DNA of 64,000 nt, taken from contig NZ_LUUG01000088.1 in assembly GCF_001644035.1 (NCBI RefSeq), positions 62,001-126,000 on the forward strand, given 5' to 3'. The stretch is from Methylomonas methanica (GTDB taxonomy: Bacteria > Pseudomonadota > Gammaproteobacteria > Methylococcales > Methylomonadaceae). This document shows, one piece after another, positions 9,484 to 18,643 of the stretch. The notes beneath the pieces are model-generated. The model did not search any database and had not been told where the DNA came from. It was given only the letters and a program-made list of their open reading frames with translations. Each line of letters opens with the position of its first letter. Within the stretch, counting starts at the first letter, position 1. Position numbers and translations under genes: made by a program.

Positions 9484-10426
9484 GATTCAGTAATTCTTGT
9501 AAATCCTCGGGTAAGGGCGCCGTGAAGTGCAGCAAGACTCCGCTGACGGGATGAGCAAACTGCAATTGCTCGGCGTGCAAAAACAAGCGTTTGTAACCGC
9601 GCTTTTTAAAGGATTTATTCGTGCCGTCATCGCCGTAACGATCATCGGCCACAATCGGATGCCCCAACCAGGCGGCATGGACGCGAATCTGGTGGGTCCG
9701 GCCAGTCTTGGGCGCGGCATGCACCAAGGTCACATCCTGAAACTGTTTCAAGCGGGTGAACAAGGTCTCGGCGGATTTACCGGCCTGGCTAACCACCACC
9801 ATCCGCTCGCCGCCCTGGGCGACATTCTTCAACAAAGGCACCTCGACGAGTTGTTTCTTACGCTGAAACTGCCCCACCAACAAAGCCAAATAGGTCTTCT
9901 GGATGCCATCGCCGCGAAAAAGTTCATGCAATACCTTTAATACCGAGCGCTTCTTGGCTATCAACAGGCAACCGGAGGTTTCCTTATCCAGCCTATGCAC
10001 CAACTCCAGGAACTTCTGCTGCGGCCGAATCTGTCTTAGCCCCTCGATGACCCCGGACGTTACACCGCTGCCGCCATGCACAGCAAAGCCAGCCGGCTTG
10101 TTCAAAACGATAAAGCCGTCGTCTTCGTAGAGAATGTGGTTTTCCAGACTGAACTTCAAGGTGGGCTGGACGATGATTTCGTCTTTCTTTTCCGCGACTC
10201 TGACCGGGGGAATCCTTACGATGTCGCCTAACTGCAACTTGTAACTGACGTCGATACGGCCTTTATTCACCCGTACTTCGCCCTTTCTGACCATACGATA
10301 GATGCGGGTTTTAGGGACGCCTTTGAGATAAGTGATCAGAAAATTATCGAGCCTTTGTTCGCTGTTTGCCTCGGTAATTTCCAACCATTGTACTTGCGGA
10401 TTGGTCTGATTTTCTGCGGTATTCAT
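9467..10426 (-). CDS. rluC: 23S rRNA pseudouridine synthase RluC
   Basis: The protein has an N-terminal S4 RNA-binding domain (QRLDNFLITYLKGVPKTRI, about 25-43) and a catalytic domain with HRLDKETSGCLL, whose Asp is the catalytic residue. The C-terminal GRTHQIRVH motif is present. I start at the ATG at 10426 (MNTAENQ). An in-frame ATG 33 bases upstream would add residues atypical of the family, and neither start has a strong ribosome site. It is divergent from rne, as in E. coli, and would modify U955/2504/2580 equivalents in 23S rRNA. Confidence 0.94.
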   Translation of the reverse strand: MNTAENQTNPQVQWLEITEANSEQRLDNFLITYLKGVPKTRIYRMVRKGEVRVNKGRIDVSYKLQLGDIVRIPPVRVAEKKDEIIVQPTLKFSLENHILYEDDGFIVLNKPAGFAVHGGSGVTSGVIEGLRQIRPQQKFLELVHRLDKETSGCLLIAKKRSVLKVLHELFRGDGIQKTYLALLVGQFQRKKQLVEVPLLKNVAQGGERMVVVSQAGKSAETLFTRLKQFQDVTLVHAAPKTGRTHQIRVHAAWLGHPIVADDRYGDDGTNKSFKKRGYKRLFLHAEQLQFAHPVSGVLLHFTAPLPEDLQELLNHEKPL

Positions 10427-10844
10427 GCGGCAAATAATAACAACATATCCGCCAGCCATGTTTAAAATTGCTGCTGTGTATAAACATTGCTATATTAGGC
10501 TAGTTTATCTTTGGATAGACTTTAACTATAAAAATTTAAAGACCGGGTTTTAGCGCTGTAGCTTCGCGTTAAGCTTAAAGAATTTTTTCGGGTTTTATCG
10601 CTCAACCCATGATGAGCGTGCTGCATCCTTAGTATAGAGTTCGGTATAACAGATATCCCATTTTTCAAGCGCCACCCTCGGCAATTGCCGATAATCCACT
10701 GCGACAATAACTACAATCACTTGCAGTTTTCAGTCAGTCTGGCCGCTCACTTAAGTACATATTGGGAAACACGCCGCCTTTATCCGCGACAACCAAACCT
10801 GTTTAAGCTCTAGGTAGGATACATAACACAATAAGGATAATTTA
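10427..10844 (+). promoter_or_regulatory. rluC-rne divergent intergenic region and rne leader
   Basis: These 418 bases separate divergent rluC and rne and contain no convincing gene. The rne start is preceded by an AAGGATAATTTA ribosome site. In E. coli the long rne leader folds and mediates RNase E autoregulation, so the length here fits a similar device. I cannot confirm the fold by eye. The centre is T-rich on the plus strand (10560-10600). Confidence 0.5.
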
Positions 10845-13073
10845 ATGAAAAGAATGCTTATCAACGCCACGCAGGCCGAAGAGCTGCGGGTGGCATTGGT
10901 AGATGGTCAGAAACTCTATGATTTCGACATCGAAGTTCCGTCAAAAGAACAAAAAAAATCCAATATTTATAAAGGTATCATCACCCGGGTAGAACCCAGC
11001 CTCGAAGCCGCCTTCGTTAATTATGGCGCCGAAAAACACGGTTTCCTGCCGTTCAAGGAAATCGCCCCCGAATACAGAACCGGCGATAACGAAGAAGGTA
11101 AATCATCCAAATCCAATATTCGCGAAGGTCAGGAAATCGTTGTTCAGATTGAAAAAGAAGAACGCGGCAACAAAGGCGCGGCGCTAACGACCTACATCAG
11201 TCTGGCCGGCACCTATCTGGTGTTGATGCCGAACAACCCCAAAGCTGGCGGTATTTCCCGCCGTATCGAAGGCGACAACCGCAGCGAATTGCGTGAAACC
11301 ATGGCCGCGCTGGAAATACCGGACAGCATGGGCTTGATCATCCGCACCGCCGGCTCCGACAAAAACGTCGAAGAACTGCAATGGGATTTGAACTACCTGC
11401 TGCAACTGTGGGAAGCCATCGACCGCTCCAGTAGCGAACAAGTCGCGCCCTTCCTGATTTTCCAGGAAAGCAACGTGATCATCCGCGCCTTGCGCGATCA
11501 CTTGCGCGGCGACATCGACGAGATCCTGATCGACCAGGAAGGCGCCTTTAAATTGGTGCACAACTTCCTGAAGCAGGTGATGCCGCATAATCTGCACAAG
11601 GCCAAACTGTATCAAGACAGCGTGCCGCTGTTCAGCCGCTACCAGATCGAAACCCAAATCGAAATGGCCTATCGCCGCGAAGTGTCACTGCCCTCCGGCG
11701 GTTCCATCGTCATCGATCACACCGAAGCCTTGACCTCGGTCGACATCAACTCGGCGCGTGCCACCAAAGGCAGCGACATCGAGGAAACTGCGCTGAACAC
11801 CAATCTGGAAGCTGCCGACGAAATCGCCCGCCAACTACGTTTGCGCGACTTGGGTGGCTTGTTCGTGATCGATTTCATCGACATGATGTCGAATAAAAAT
11901 CAACGCGAAGTAGAAAACCGTCTGCGTGATGCCTTGAAAATCGACCGCGCCCGCATCCAGACCGGCCGCATCTCGCGCTTCGGTTTGATGGAAATGTCCA
12001 GACAACGTCTGCGTCCATCGCTGGGCGACTCGACACAACTGACTTGCCCGCGCTGCAAGGGCCAAGGCACCATCCGTAACGTCGAATCCGTCACGCTGGC
12101 TGTATTGCGGTTGATCGAAGAAGAAGCGATGAAAAAAGGCACCGAGCGCGTCATCGCCCATCTGCCTATCGACTGCGCGACCTTCCTGCTCAACGAGAAA
12201 CGGGCGGCGATTCAGGAAATCGAAACCAGACTGCAAGTCGGCATTATCGTGCTGCCCAGCAAGCATCTGGAAACCCCGGCCTACGATATCGAGCGCATCA
12301 AATCCGCAGGTGAAGGCAGCGAAGAAAAAGCCAGCCATTTGCATATCAAGGAAGAAGACATTTCGGTTCCGGAATTTGCGAAGCAGGCCGGCCCGAAAGC
12401 TGAAAAAGCCGCGATCAAAGAATTTTTACCGGACTCCCCAGCTCCGGTACAAAGCAAAAAAACCTCTGCCGGTTTGATTCAACGTTTCTGGCAGCGTCTG
12501 ATCGGCAATAGCAAAGCCGGCGAAAACGGCGAAGCCGCTGAAAAAAGCAGCGAAGACAAACCCAGGTCCCCCAGAAACAATCGCCGGGACCGTGGTGATC
12601 GCGGCGATAGAGGGGAGAGAGGCGAACGGTCAGCGTCAGGCCGTAACAACAACCGCCGTAACAACAATCGTCGTCCGCCCAACAGCCCGGCAAACACCGA
12701 AGCGACGGGCAATGCACCAGCCGAGCCGAAGCAAGTCGTGGTGATTGACCAGGAAAATGCCGGCGACACCGCCGCAAGCGCTAAGAAAGAGAACGGCGGC
12801 CAAGAACGCAGCCGCCGCAGCCGCAGCCGTAGACGCGGCCCACGCAACGGCGGCGAGAGACGTCCCGAGCAAAGCGCCGGTGGCGAAGCTGGCGAGAATA
12901 GCCAAGCGGGAAATCAAGGCGGCGAACGTCCAGCCCCTGCCCCCAGCTATTCCGAAGGCGGCGAAGCTAACAACCAGCCGCGCTCTTATGACAGAGAGTT
13001 CGCCGAGCGCAGCAACAATCGCAACAGCGAAACAGCTCCAGAACCTATCAGCCGTAGCGCTAGCGAAGACTGA
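10845..13073 (+). CDS. rne: Ribonuclease E
   Basis: This endoribonuclease initiates mRNA decay and rRNA/tRNA processing. The N-terminal half is typical: an S1 domain at about 35-125, then the DNase I-like catalytic region with TSVDINSA and VIDFIDM (the two metal-binding aspartates), followed by the CPRCKGQG zinc link at about 403. After residue 530 the sequence is low-complexity and disordered, rich in Arg, Asn, Gly and Glu, with [16 protein letters not shown] and [13 protein letters not shown] stretches that would bind RNA. At 742 residues it is shorter than E. coli RNase E (1061) but longer than RNase G. Confidence 0.96.
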   Translation: MKRMLINATQAEELRVALVDGQKLYDFDIEVPSKEQKKSNIYKGIITRVEPSLEAAFVNYGAEKHGFLPFKEIAPEYRTGDNEEGKSSKSNIREGQEIVVQIEKEERGNKGAALTTYISLAGTYLVLMPNNPKAGGISRRIEGDNRSELRETMAALEIPDSMGLIIRTAGSDKNVEELQWDLNYLLQLWEAIDRSSSEQVAPFLIFQESNVIIRALRDHLRGDIDEILIDQEGAFKLVHNFLKQVMPHNLHKAKLYQDSVPLFSRYQIETQIEMAYRREVSLPSGGSIVIDHTEALTSVDINSARATKGSDIEETALNTNLEAADEIARQLRLRDLGGLFVIDFIDMMSNKNQREVENRLRDALKIDRARIQTGRISRFGLMEMSRQRLRPSLGDSTQLTCPRCKGQGTIRNVESVTLAVLRLIEEEAMKKGTERVIAHLPIDCATFLLNEKRAAIQEIETRLQVGIIVLPSKHLETPAYDIERIKSAGEGSEEKASHLHIKEEDISVPEFAKQAGPKAEKAAIKEFLPDSPAPVQSKKTSAGLIQRFWQRLIGNSKAGENGEAAEKSSEDKPRSPRNNRRDRGDRGDRGERGERSASGRNNNRRNNNRRPPNSPANTEATGNAPAEPKQVVVIDQENAGDTAASAKKENGGQERSRRSRSRRRGPRNGGERRPEQSAGGEAGENSQAGNQGGERPAPAPSYSEGGEANNQPRSYDREFAERSNNRNSETAPEPISRSASED

Positions 13074-13078
13074 TTAAA

Positions 13079-13114
13079 AAAGCCGGGCAACAGTTCTAGC
13101 TGTTGTCCGGCTTT
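13079..13114. terminator. Terminator between rne and aguB
   Basis: A 15-base near-perfect stem (AAAGCCGGGCAACAG with CTGTTGTCCGGCTTT, loop TTCTAG) follows the rne stop by a few bases. It lies between convergent genes, with A-rich and T-rich flanks for both directions. Confidence 0.88.
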
Positions 13115-13139
13115 CTCAAATCGCTGAAATCATCAGCGT

Positions 13140-14024
13140 TTAATCGATAAACCGTCTCTTCAAATCCGCATACTCATCTATCCGGCGATCACGCAGAAAC
13201 GGCCAGATACGTCTGACGTCCTCGCTGCGCTGCGAATCGAGTTCGGCAAATAACAACACATCCTGATTGTCGTCGGCGCTGCTTAGAATCTCGCCTTGCG
13301 GGCCGGCGATAAAGCTGTTCCCCCAAAACTGAATGCCCGGCGCCTGATCCGGCGCGGCTTCGAAGCCGATGCGGTTACACGAAATCACCGGAATGCCGTT
13401 CGCCACCGCATGCGCACGCTGCACGGTAATCCAAGCATCGCACTGGCGTTGCTTCTCGGCAGCGTCGTCATCAGGGTTCCAGCCAATCGCGGTCGGGTAA
13501 ATCAACAAATCCGCGCCAGCCAATGCCATTAAGCGCGCCGCTTCCGGATACCATTGGTCCCAGCAGATCAATACCCCCAACTTGCCTATCGAAGTTTGAA
13601 TGGGCGTAAAGCCCAAGTCGCCTGGCGTGAAATAAAACTTCTCATAAAACCCCGGATCGTCGGGAATATGCATTTTCCGGAACGTACCGGCGATACTGCC
13701 GTCCTTATCAAACACCACGGCAGTGTTGTGATACAAACCCGGCGCACGCTTCTCGAAAATGGTCGAAACGATCACCACCTGGTTGGCTTTGGCTACTTCG
13801 GCTAGGGTTTCGCAAGTCGGGCCGGGAATCGGCTGCGCCAAATCGAAACAGGCCGTGTCTTCACTTTGGCAGAAATAATGATCCAGATGCAGTTCCGGCA
13901 AGACCACCAGATCGGCGTTCTGCCGGGCGGCTGTTTCGATTTGACTGATTGAGTAAGCCAGATTGGTTTCCCGGCCGCGATTGCAAGGCTGCTGCACGGC
14001 GCAGGCGATAATCGTTTTTTTCAT
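13140..14024 (-). CDS. aguB: N-carbamoylputrescine amidase
   Basis: This is a nitrilase-superfamily amidase that converts N-carbamoylputrescine to putrescine. The catalytic triad can be read as Glu in LPELHLDHYFC, Lys in KMHIPDD and Cys in LICWDQWYPEAARL. The 294-residue length fits the family. I start at the ATG at 14024 (MKKTIIACAVQQPC), since the residues of the longer reading are atypical. It lies 73 bases after aguA, which makes its substrate, so the two form a putrescine pathway from agmatine. Confidence 0.94.
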   Translation of the reverse strand: MKKTIIACAVQQPCNRGRETNLAYSISQIETAARQNADLVVLPELHLDHYFCQSEDTACFDLAQPIPGPTCETLAEVAKANQVVIVSTIFEKRAPGLYHNTAVVFDKDGSIAGTFRKMHIPDDPGFYEKFYFTPGDLGFTPIQTSIGKLGVLICWDQWYPEAARLMALAGADLLIYPTAIGWNPDDDAAEKQRQCDAWITVQRAHAVANGIPVISCNRIGFEAAPDQAPGIQFWGNSFIAGPQGEILSSADDNQDVLLFAELDSQRSEDVRRIWPFLRDRRIDEYADLKRRFID

Positions 14025-14097
14025 GAGCTGATCGGTTTGAAGACTATATAAGGGTGCAATACGCCAGCGCATTGCACCGGAAAAATCAGGCGAATAC

Positions 14098-15129
14098 TTA
14101 GAAATTCAACTTAACAATCGCCGGCACCTGCATGCTCGCGCAATGCAAACTGCCATACTGATGCACTAACGGCCGGCAGGGTGTGGCGATGATTTCATGA
14201 TTAGGGAAGCAGGTTTTCAGCCGTTCCAGCGCAACCGCATCCATCGCGTCTTCATAAGCCGGCACCAATACCGCGCCGTTGATAATCAGGAAATTCGAGT
14301 AATTGGCAGGCAATTGCTGGCCTTGTTCGTCGAATATCGGCTTCGGCAAGGGCAACGCCACCAAGCGATAGGCTTCGCCGTTTGCAGTTTTAAAGGTCTT
14401 TAACTGCGCTTCCATATTTCTCAGACTTTGGAAATGCGGATCTTCGCTGTCGTCGCAACTGGTATAGGCAATGGTGTTGGCATCGCAAAACCGCGCCAGC
14501 GTATCGATGTGCGCATCGGTATCGTCGCCGGCCAGATTGCTTTGCTCGACCCATAAAATCCGTTTCGCACCCAAATAGTTTTGCAACTGGCCGGCAATCG
14601 CCGCTTCCGATAAATCCGGATTGCGGTTGGGGTTGAGCAGACAATTCTTAGTCGTCATCACCGTACCTTGCCCGTCAGACTCTACGCTGCCGCCTTCCAG
14701 CACCAGGTCCAGCGTCGCGGTAGGATGGCCTTTAAAAATCGGATGCGCAAACAGCGCCAGATTCAACGCATCGTCGGCCGCATGCGGATATTTCTTGCCC
14801 CAGCCGTTGAAACGAAAATTCAGTAACTGCACGCTGGCTTTGGGATGCTGCCACTCCATCGTCAAAAACACCGTATCCCGCAGCCAGATATCGTTGTAAT
14901 CGGCCTGCACCATATGAATTTTTTCGTTGTGGCCCAGTTGCGTCTGAATATGCTGCTGGTGCTCGCCGTCCTTGCAAATAATCACCAGGGGCTGAAACCG
15001 GCTGATCGTGGTGGCGACAAAATGATAGGTGTCTTCGACTGCGGACAGATTAGTAAAGTCGCCGCTGTGGTGCGGCCAAGCGATGATAACGGCTGATTGT
15101 GTTTCCCATTCTGCTGGAAAGCGAATCAT
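14098..15129 (-). CDS. aguA: Agmatine deiminase
   Basis: This 343-residue protein of the porphyromonas-type peptidyl-arginine deiminase family hydrolyses agmatine to N-carbamoylputrescine and ammonia. The N-terminal FPAEWETQSAVIIAWPH and DIWLRDT blocks are canonical. The conserved GDDTDAHIDTLARF and the C-terminal GSLHCASMQVP, with the nucleophile Cys, are present. A GGGAG ribosome site precedes the ATG. It is the first gene of the aguA-aguB pair. The region upstream is the long gene-poor stretch. Confidence 0.95.
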   Translation of the reverse strand: MIRFPAEWETQSAVIIAWPHHSGDFTNLSAVEDTYHFVATTISRFQPLVIICKDGEHQQHIQTQLGHNEKIHMVQADYNDIWLRDTVFLTMEWQHPKASVQLLNFRFNGWGKKYPHAADDALNLALFAHPIFKGHPTATLDLVLEGGSVESDGQGTVMTTKNCLLNPNRNPDLSEAAIAGQLQNYLGAKRILWVEQSNLAGDDTDAHIDTLARFCDANTIAYTSCDDSEDPHFQSLRNMEAQLKTFKTANGEAYRLVALPLPKPIFDEQGQQLPANYSNFLIINGAVLVPAYEDAMDAVALERLKTCFPNHEIIATPCRPLVHQYGSLHCASMQVPAIVKLNF

Positions 15130-16029
15130 GAAGTACTCCCTGGATAATGTGGCTTTGAGAAATAATGCCTTATTGTATCAATGCTGACCGCTTAGGCCTA
15201 TTCCACGGAATTTTAATGTCATTGCGGTGCATGCTTGGACATGGAAGCAAGGATTCAGGAAGATTGGCGCTAACACCAAGAAACAGGCGAAGTGCCATTC
15301 AGTGAGGGAGAGATAACCGGAGTTGGATGATGAGCCCGCCGGCGGGGGATGCCACAGCCTAAACTGTAGTCTCCAACCCGCCAGCCTACCGCCGATGCCG
15401 TTGACGAGGTCAGACTCGAGGTCTGTAGTCAGTCAGAAATCCCGAAATTTACCGTGAGGCCGCACTAACCAAGACATCTGCCATCATTTCAGCCAATTAT
15501 GAACAAAAAACGAAACCACGATTGCTCGAGGGATTCGACGCCACTATGCACCAATTTGAATCTTTCCGTACCCGCTCTTTACGTGGTAATTGCCCCTAAC
15601 GTTCAATCCTCAGACAGGACACGCGTTGCCGCTCATTTGTTCCACTCGTCATCGACCGCTTGCGCAGTGTTAACACCGCAGTAGCGCTCTGCGTTTCATT
15701 CTGGCCTTACGGCCGATTTTTTCAAGCGGGAATATTGATTTTGCGAGGATTATTGGCGCAATTTCAACAATTAAGGCATCAAGCTGGACGTTGAAAGTAA
15801 CGTCGTATCCCTTAGACTTGATACCAATTAGAAACAAATTAGGCACGCTTACTAATAACCTTGGGACGCTATAAAGCGCTTAGCGCTAATTGATAATCAG
15901 GCCTGGAAGGCGCGATGGCCTTGCTGCGACCGGTTGCGGTCTGCCGTTCGATCTGCTTCAATGACAAAAGCTTAAAGGACAGGAAAATCGTATGCCAATC
16001 AAGACATTGTCCGATAGAACCGGGTAGCA
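15130..16029. other. Gene-poor intergenic stretch
   Basis: Nine hundred bases have no supported gene. The longest open frame (15499-15684, 61 codons) has no ribosome site and no recognisable sequence. A short hairpin (CAGAC-TCGAG-GTCTG) lies at about 15406-15425. Composition is mixed, and the segment 15750-15900 is AT-richer than the neighbours. This may be decayed insertion material at the edge of an accessory region, but no transposase remnant can be read. Confidence 0.4.
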
Positions 16030-16254
16030 ATGAGTAACGCGGGTAAAGGGGAATGTTGGCGCTGTGCTTACAAACTACAGCAAACCGATTATGCGTACGA
16101 GTCCAAATGCGCCGGCTGCCGCACAGCCACGCGCGTCTGTCGCAATTGTAGATTCTTTAGTAATAGCGCCCCGAACAAATGCAGTGAACCAAAGGCCAAA
16201 TTGATTACCACCAAGCAACGGGCTAACAGATGCGAATATTTCGAGGCTTTGTGA
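16030..16254 (+). CDS. Small cysteine-rich zinc-ribbon-like protein
   Basis: This 74-residue unrecognised protein has three CxxC pairs (CWRC, CAGC, CRNC) and two further cysteines near the end, eight in all, so it could bind two zinc ions. It is basic, with Lys/Arg-rich spacers, and ends in CEYFEAL. The start is the ATG at 16030; the preceding bases (CCGGGTAGCA) give only a weak ribosome site. It stands alone in a gene-poor stretch. The regular cysteine spacing argues that it is real rather than a chance frame. A nucleic-acid-binding or assembly role is possible, but nothing in the context decides it. Confidence 0.55.
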   Translation: MSNAGKGECWRCAYKLQQTDYAYESKCAGCRTATRVCRNCRFFSNSAPNKCSEPKAKLITTKQRANRCEYFEAL

Positions 16255-16586
16255 TTGCTATTCCAGCCTAAACCAAGCCATTCATCGCAACTAAAAACCG
16301 CCACCTGCCCCGCCCTGATCTAAACGATCCCACCTATTCCGATACGATTGCACCAGTAATGGATGATGGCATTTGAATTGACGAATTGTCACAACCGAAC
16401 CGTTGCAGTCTATCGATCAAAATGATCCAATGACAGCAATAGGATGTTCGTCAGTCATAACCACCCATCGCCGATGATATACAGAAGAAAAGAGAAAAGT
16501 ATATGCCTATCAATAAATTAGCAAGAGAAATTTTATTCTCAGGTAGATATGCTAACAGCTTAATAAATCACTAGACCACCAGCTCC
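16255..16586. other. AT-richer intergenic stretch
   Basis: No gene is supported here. The part from about 16480 to 16580 is clearly AT-richer than the surrounding DNA. It contains a possible 23-codon frame starting at 16503 after a weak purine-rich stretch, which I do not call. The compositional shift together with the orphan gene that follows suggests acquired DNA. Confidence 0.4.
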
Positions 16587-17471
16587 ATGCGCATTCTCAT
16601 ACGACACCGATCAAGCGTTCGGAAATTTATGGTATTGGAAACTAGTGACCGAGACGGTTCACTAAGCCTGACTATACGAAGGGAAGGCGTTAGCAAATCA
16701 CGAACATCATGGAGCACAAAGCCGGATGAGCGGGAGCCGAAGACAACCGAGTTTGATAAGCCGAGTCCCAAGAACAAAAGGATCACAATTCACCAGTCTG
16801 GCCGTGTGAACTACCACCAGAATGGCAACTCGATCTTCATCGCCCCGCTCACTCAAACTACCCAACTTTTCCCCATTTACAGCTACCGTGTTCCCGCGCT
16901 CGGTAAGCTAGATGTGCATGATGGAGACATCGCTGAAGAAGACGCTATATTCGATCTATCCGATTTGCCTGAGGAGCCAATCTCCTTTTCCGTGCTCCTT
17001 GGTCCAGGGGATTTCACTCCACAGGGACGAGCGATCAAGCTTGGTTATGAGGCCGAAGGCTACTCGGTTACGGTACAAGTCGATCCCGTCCCATTTACCG
17101 TACCGGCGGACCTAAACGAGCACTTCACTACGTTAACCCCAGAGAGGGGCCTGTTTCCCCAGCAGCAGATGGCAGAGGATCAAGCAATAATCTCCTACCA
17201 CCAGGCCCTGACAGGCTCGTCTGACGCAATCCTGTACGCACCAAATTGTGAGGGAACAATCCGGATGGTCTTTACTGTGCCGATGAGAATTGCTCCCCGG
17301 TTCAAGATCGAACTCGTCGACCCCGAATTTCATGTCTCTGATCAAGACATACAGAGGGATGGAAGATCTGAGAAGGTGATGCTCAAGTTCAAGGTCAGAA
17401 ATCGGAAGACTAGGCAAATAATTCGACAAGCGGTCGCGATCAAGGTGATCGAGCTGGATGCAGAACTGTGA
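16587..17471 (+). CDS. Orphan protein of unknown function
   Basis: I do not recognise this 294-residue protein. The first 65 residues are basic and low in order. A beta-rich part follows (ITIHQSGRVNYHQNG at about 66, then IFIAPLTQTTQLFPIYSYRV). The C-terminal 60 residues are charged (VRNRKTRQIIRQAVAIKVIE). There is no signal peptide or membrane segment. Codon use looks less GC-biased than in the flanking genes, and it lies beside AT-rich DNA, so recent transfer is plausible. The start is uncertain: an internal ATG at residue 15 is an alternative. It is convergent with the eCIS operon. Confidence 0.6.
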   Translation: MRILIRHRSSVRKFMVLETSDRDGSLSLTIRREGVSKSRTSWSTKPDEREPKTTEFDKPSPKNKRITIHQSGRVNYHQNGNSIFIAPLTQTTQLFPIYSYRVPALGKLDVHDGDIAEEDAIFDLSDLPEEPISFSVLLGPGDFTPQGRAIKLGYEAEGYSVTVQVDPVPFTVPADLNEHFTTLTPERGLFPQQQMAEDQAIISYHQALTGSSDAILYAPNCEGTIRMVFTVPMRIAPRFKIELVDPEFHVSDQDIQRDGRSEKVMLKFKVRNRKTRQIIRQAVAIKVIELDAEL

Positions 17472-17674
17472 AGTCCACACTGCTGTTTATCGGCAAGTGG
17501 CCCTATTGGCCGATCAAGTGGACGCTTACCTTGAGGGTTAACGACAGCTTTTAGGTGCTGACCTGCCATCAGTTTGACTATATCGATAGACTACAATTGG
17601 CCATTGCCCGTCCTTTTCAACTTAATGCTTGACAGCCTCCGGCTCCAATTCAAAACCTTCGCGCCTCACAAAAC

Positions 17675-18643
17675 TCAACTCACCAACAACATCCTCCGCG
17701 CCTTAACCCCGTAGGCATCATCCGGCAAATCCGCCAGTTGCCGCAGTAATTGCGCGCCGGATTCCTGTTCGCCGCTTTGTTGTAGGGCTAAACCCAAATA
17801 GAACTGATATTTGCTGGACGCGCGCACAGCCTCGTTTATCGACTCCAGCTGTTCCAAGGCTGCCGCCGTATATTGGCCGGATAACAAAACCACCGCCAAA
17901 TCCAAGCGGGATTCGTCATCGTCCGGATTATGTTCCAGCAAATGCTCGAACTGGGCGATGGCGACATCACGGTTACCCAGACTCAGGTTCACCAAGGCCA
18001 GATGTCGCAAGGCATTGCTGTCGTCCGGATTCAGCACCAGCGCAGTTTCCAACGCATCGCGGGCGCTGCCCAGATCGTTACGCAAGAAACAGGTAATACC
18101 CAATTGCGCCCAGGCTTCTTGATGCTTGTTGTCCAGTGCCAAGGCCTGCTGATAATGCTGCAAGGCTTCGGGCAATCGTTGCTGAGCGGCGACGGCGATA
18201 CCTAAGCGGGTATGTAGCTGCGGCGCGTTAGGTTGCAGCTTCAAGGCCCGAATCGCCGCGTATTCGCCTCCCTGAAAATCGCCCAATAGCACTCTAATCC
18301 GCGCCAGATTGTCCCAGGCCGTGACATTATCCGGATCGCACGCCGTGGCCTGTTGCAGATGCGCCAGACCCTCGCTGACCTGCCCAGTATTCACCAGCAC
18401 CTGACCGAGATTGCAATGCGCCATCGCCATAGTCGGCTTCAACCGCAACGCAGTACGCAAATGCACCAAGGCCTCCGCCCATTCTTGCCGCTGAGCCAAC
18501 ACAAAGCCCAGATTGTTATGCGCGCTGGCATTGTCCGCGTCCAGTTCCAGCGCCGCTCGATACAAGCGCGCCGCCTCGGCCAGATTACCGGACTGATGAG
18601 CAATCACCCCTTCTCTAAGCAAATCATTAATCGCAATACTCAT
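17675..18643 (-). CDS. Tetratricopeptide-repeat protein at the end of the eCIS operon
   Basis: This 322-residue protein consists almost wholly of TPR units, about eight, for example NASAHNNLGFVLAQRQEWAE and HQEAWAQLGITCFLRNDLGS. TPR arrays bind other proteins. Its ATG overlaps the stop of the DUF4157 gene (TAATG), so translation is coupled to that gene. A chaperone or loading adaptor for the neighbouring cargo candidate is a reasonable guess, but only from position. No signal peptide is visible. Confidence 0.85.
   Translation of the reverse strand: MSIAINDLLREGVIAHQSGNLAEAARLYRAALELDADNASAHNNLGFVLAQRQEWAEALVHLRTALRLKPTMAMAHCNLGQVLVNTGQVSEGLAHLQQATACDPDNVTAWDNLARIRVLLGDFQGGEYAAIRALKLQPNAPQLHTRLGIAVAAQQRLPEALQHYQQALALDNKHQEAWAQLGITCFLRNDLGSARDALETALVLNPDDSNALRHLALVNLSLGNRDVAIAQFEHLLEHNPDDDESRLDLAVVLLSGQYTAAALEQLESINEAVRASSKYQFYLGLALQQSGEQESGAQLLRQLADLPDDAYGVKARRMLLVS

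Noticed and set aside
10522-10707. A minus-strand frame in the rne leader
   Set aside because: The region is the expected untranslated leader of rne; the frame has no ribosome site.
12415-12917. Long minus-strand frames opposite the rne C-terminus
   Set aside because: They are mirror frames of a low-complexity Arg/Gly-rich coding region.
15560-15680. A possible integron attC-like site (CCCCTAAC near 15594)
   Set aside because: There is no matching GTTAGGG partner and no stem between candidate core sites; no integrase is present.
15499-15684. A 61-codon frame in the gene-poor stretch
   Set aside because: No ribosome site, no recognisable sequence, and composition unlike genes nearby.
16503-16574. 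A 23-codon frame beginning at ATG 16503
   Set aside because: Too short and in AT-rich DNA, with only a weak purine stretch before it.
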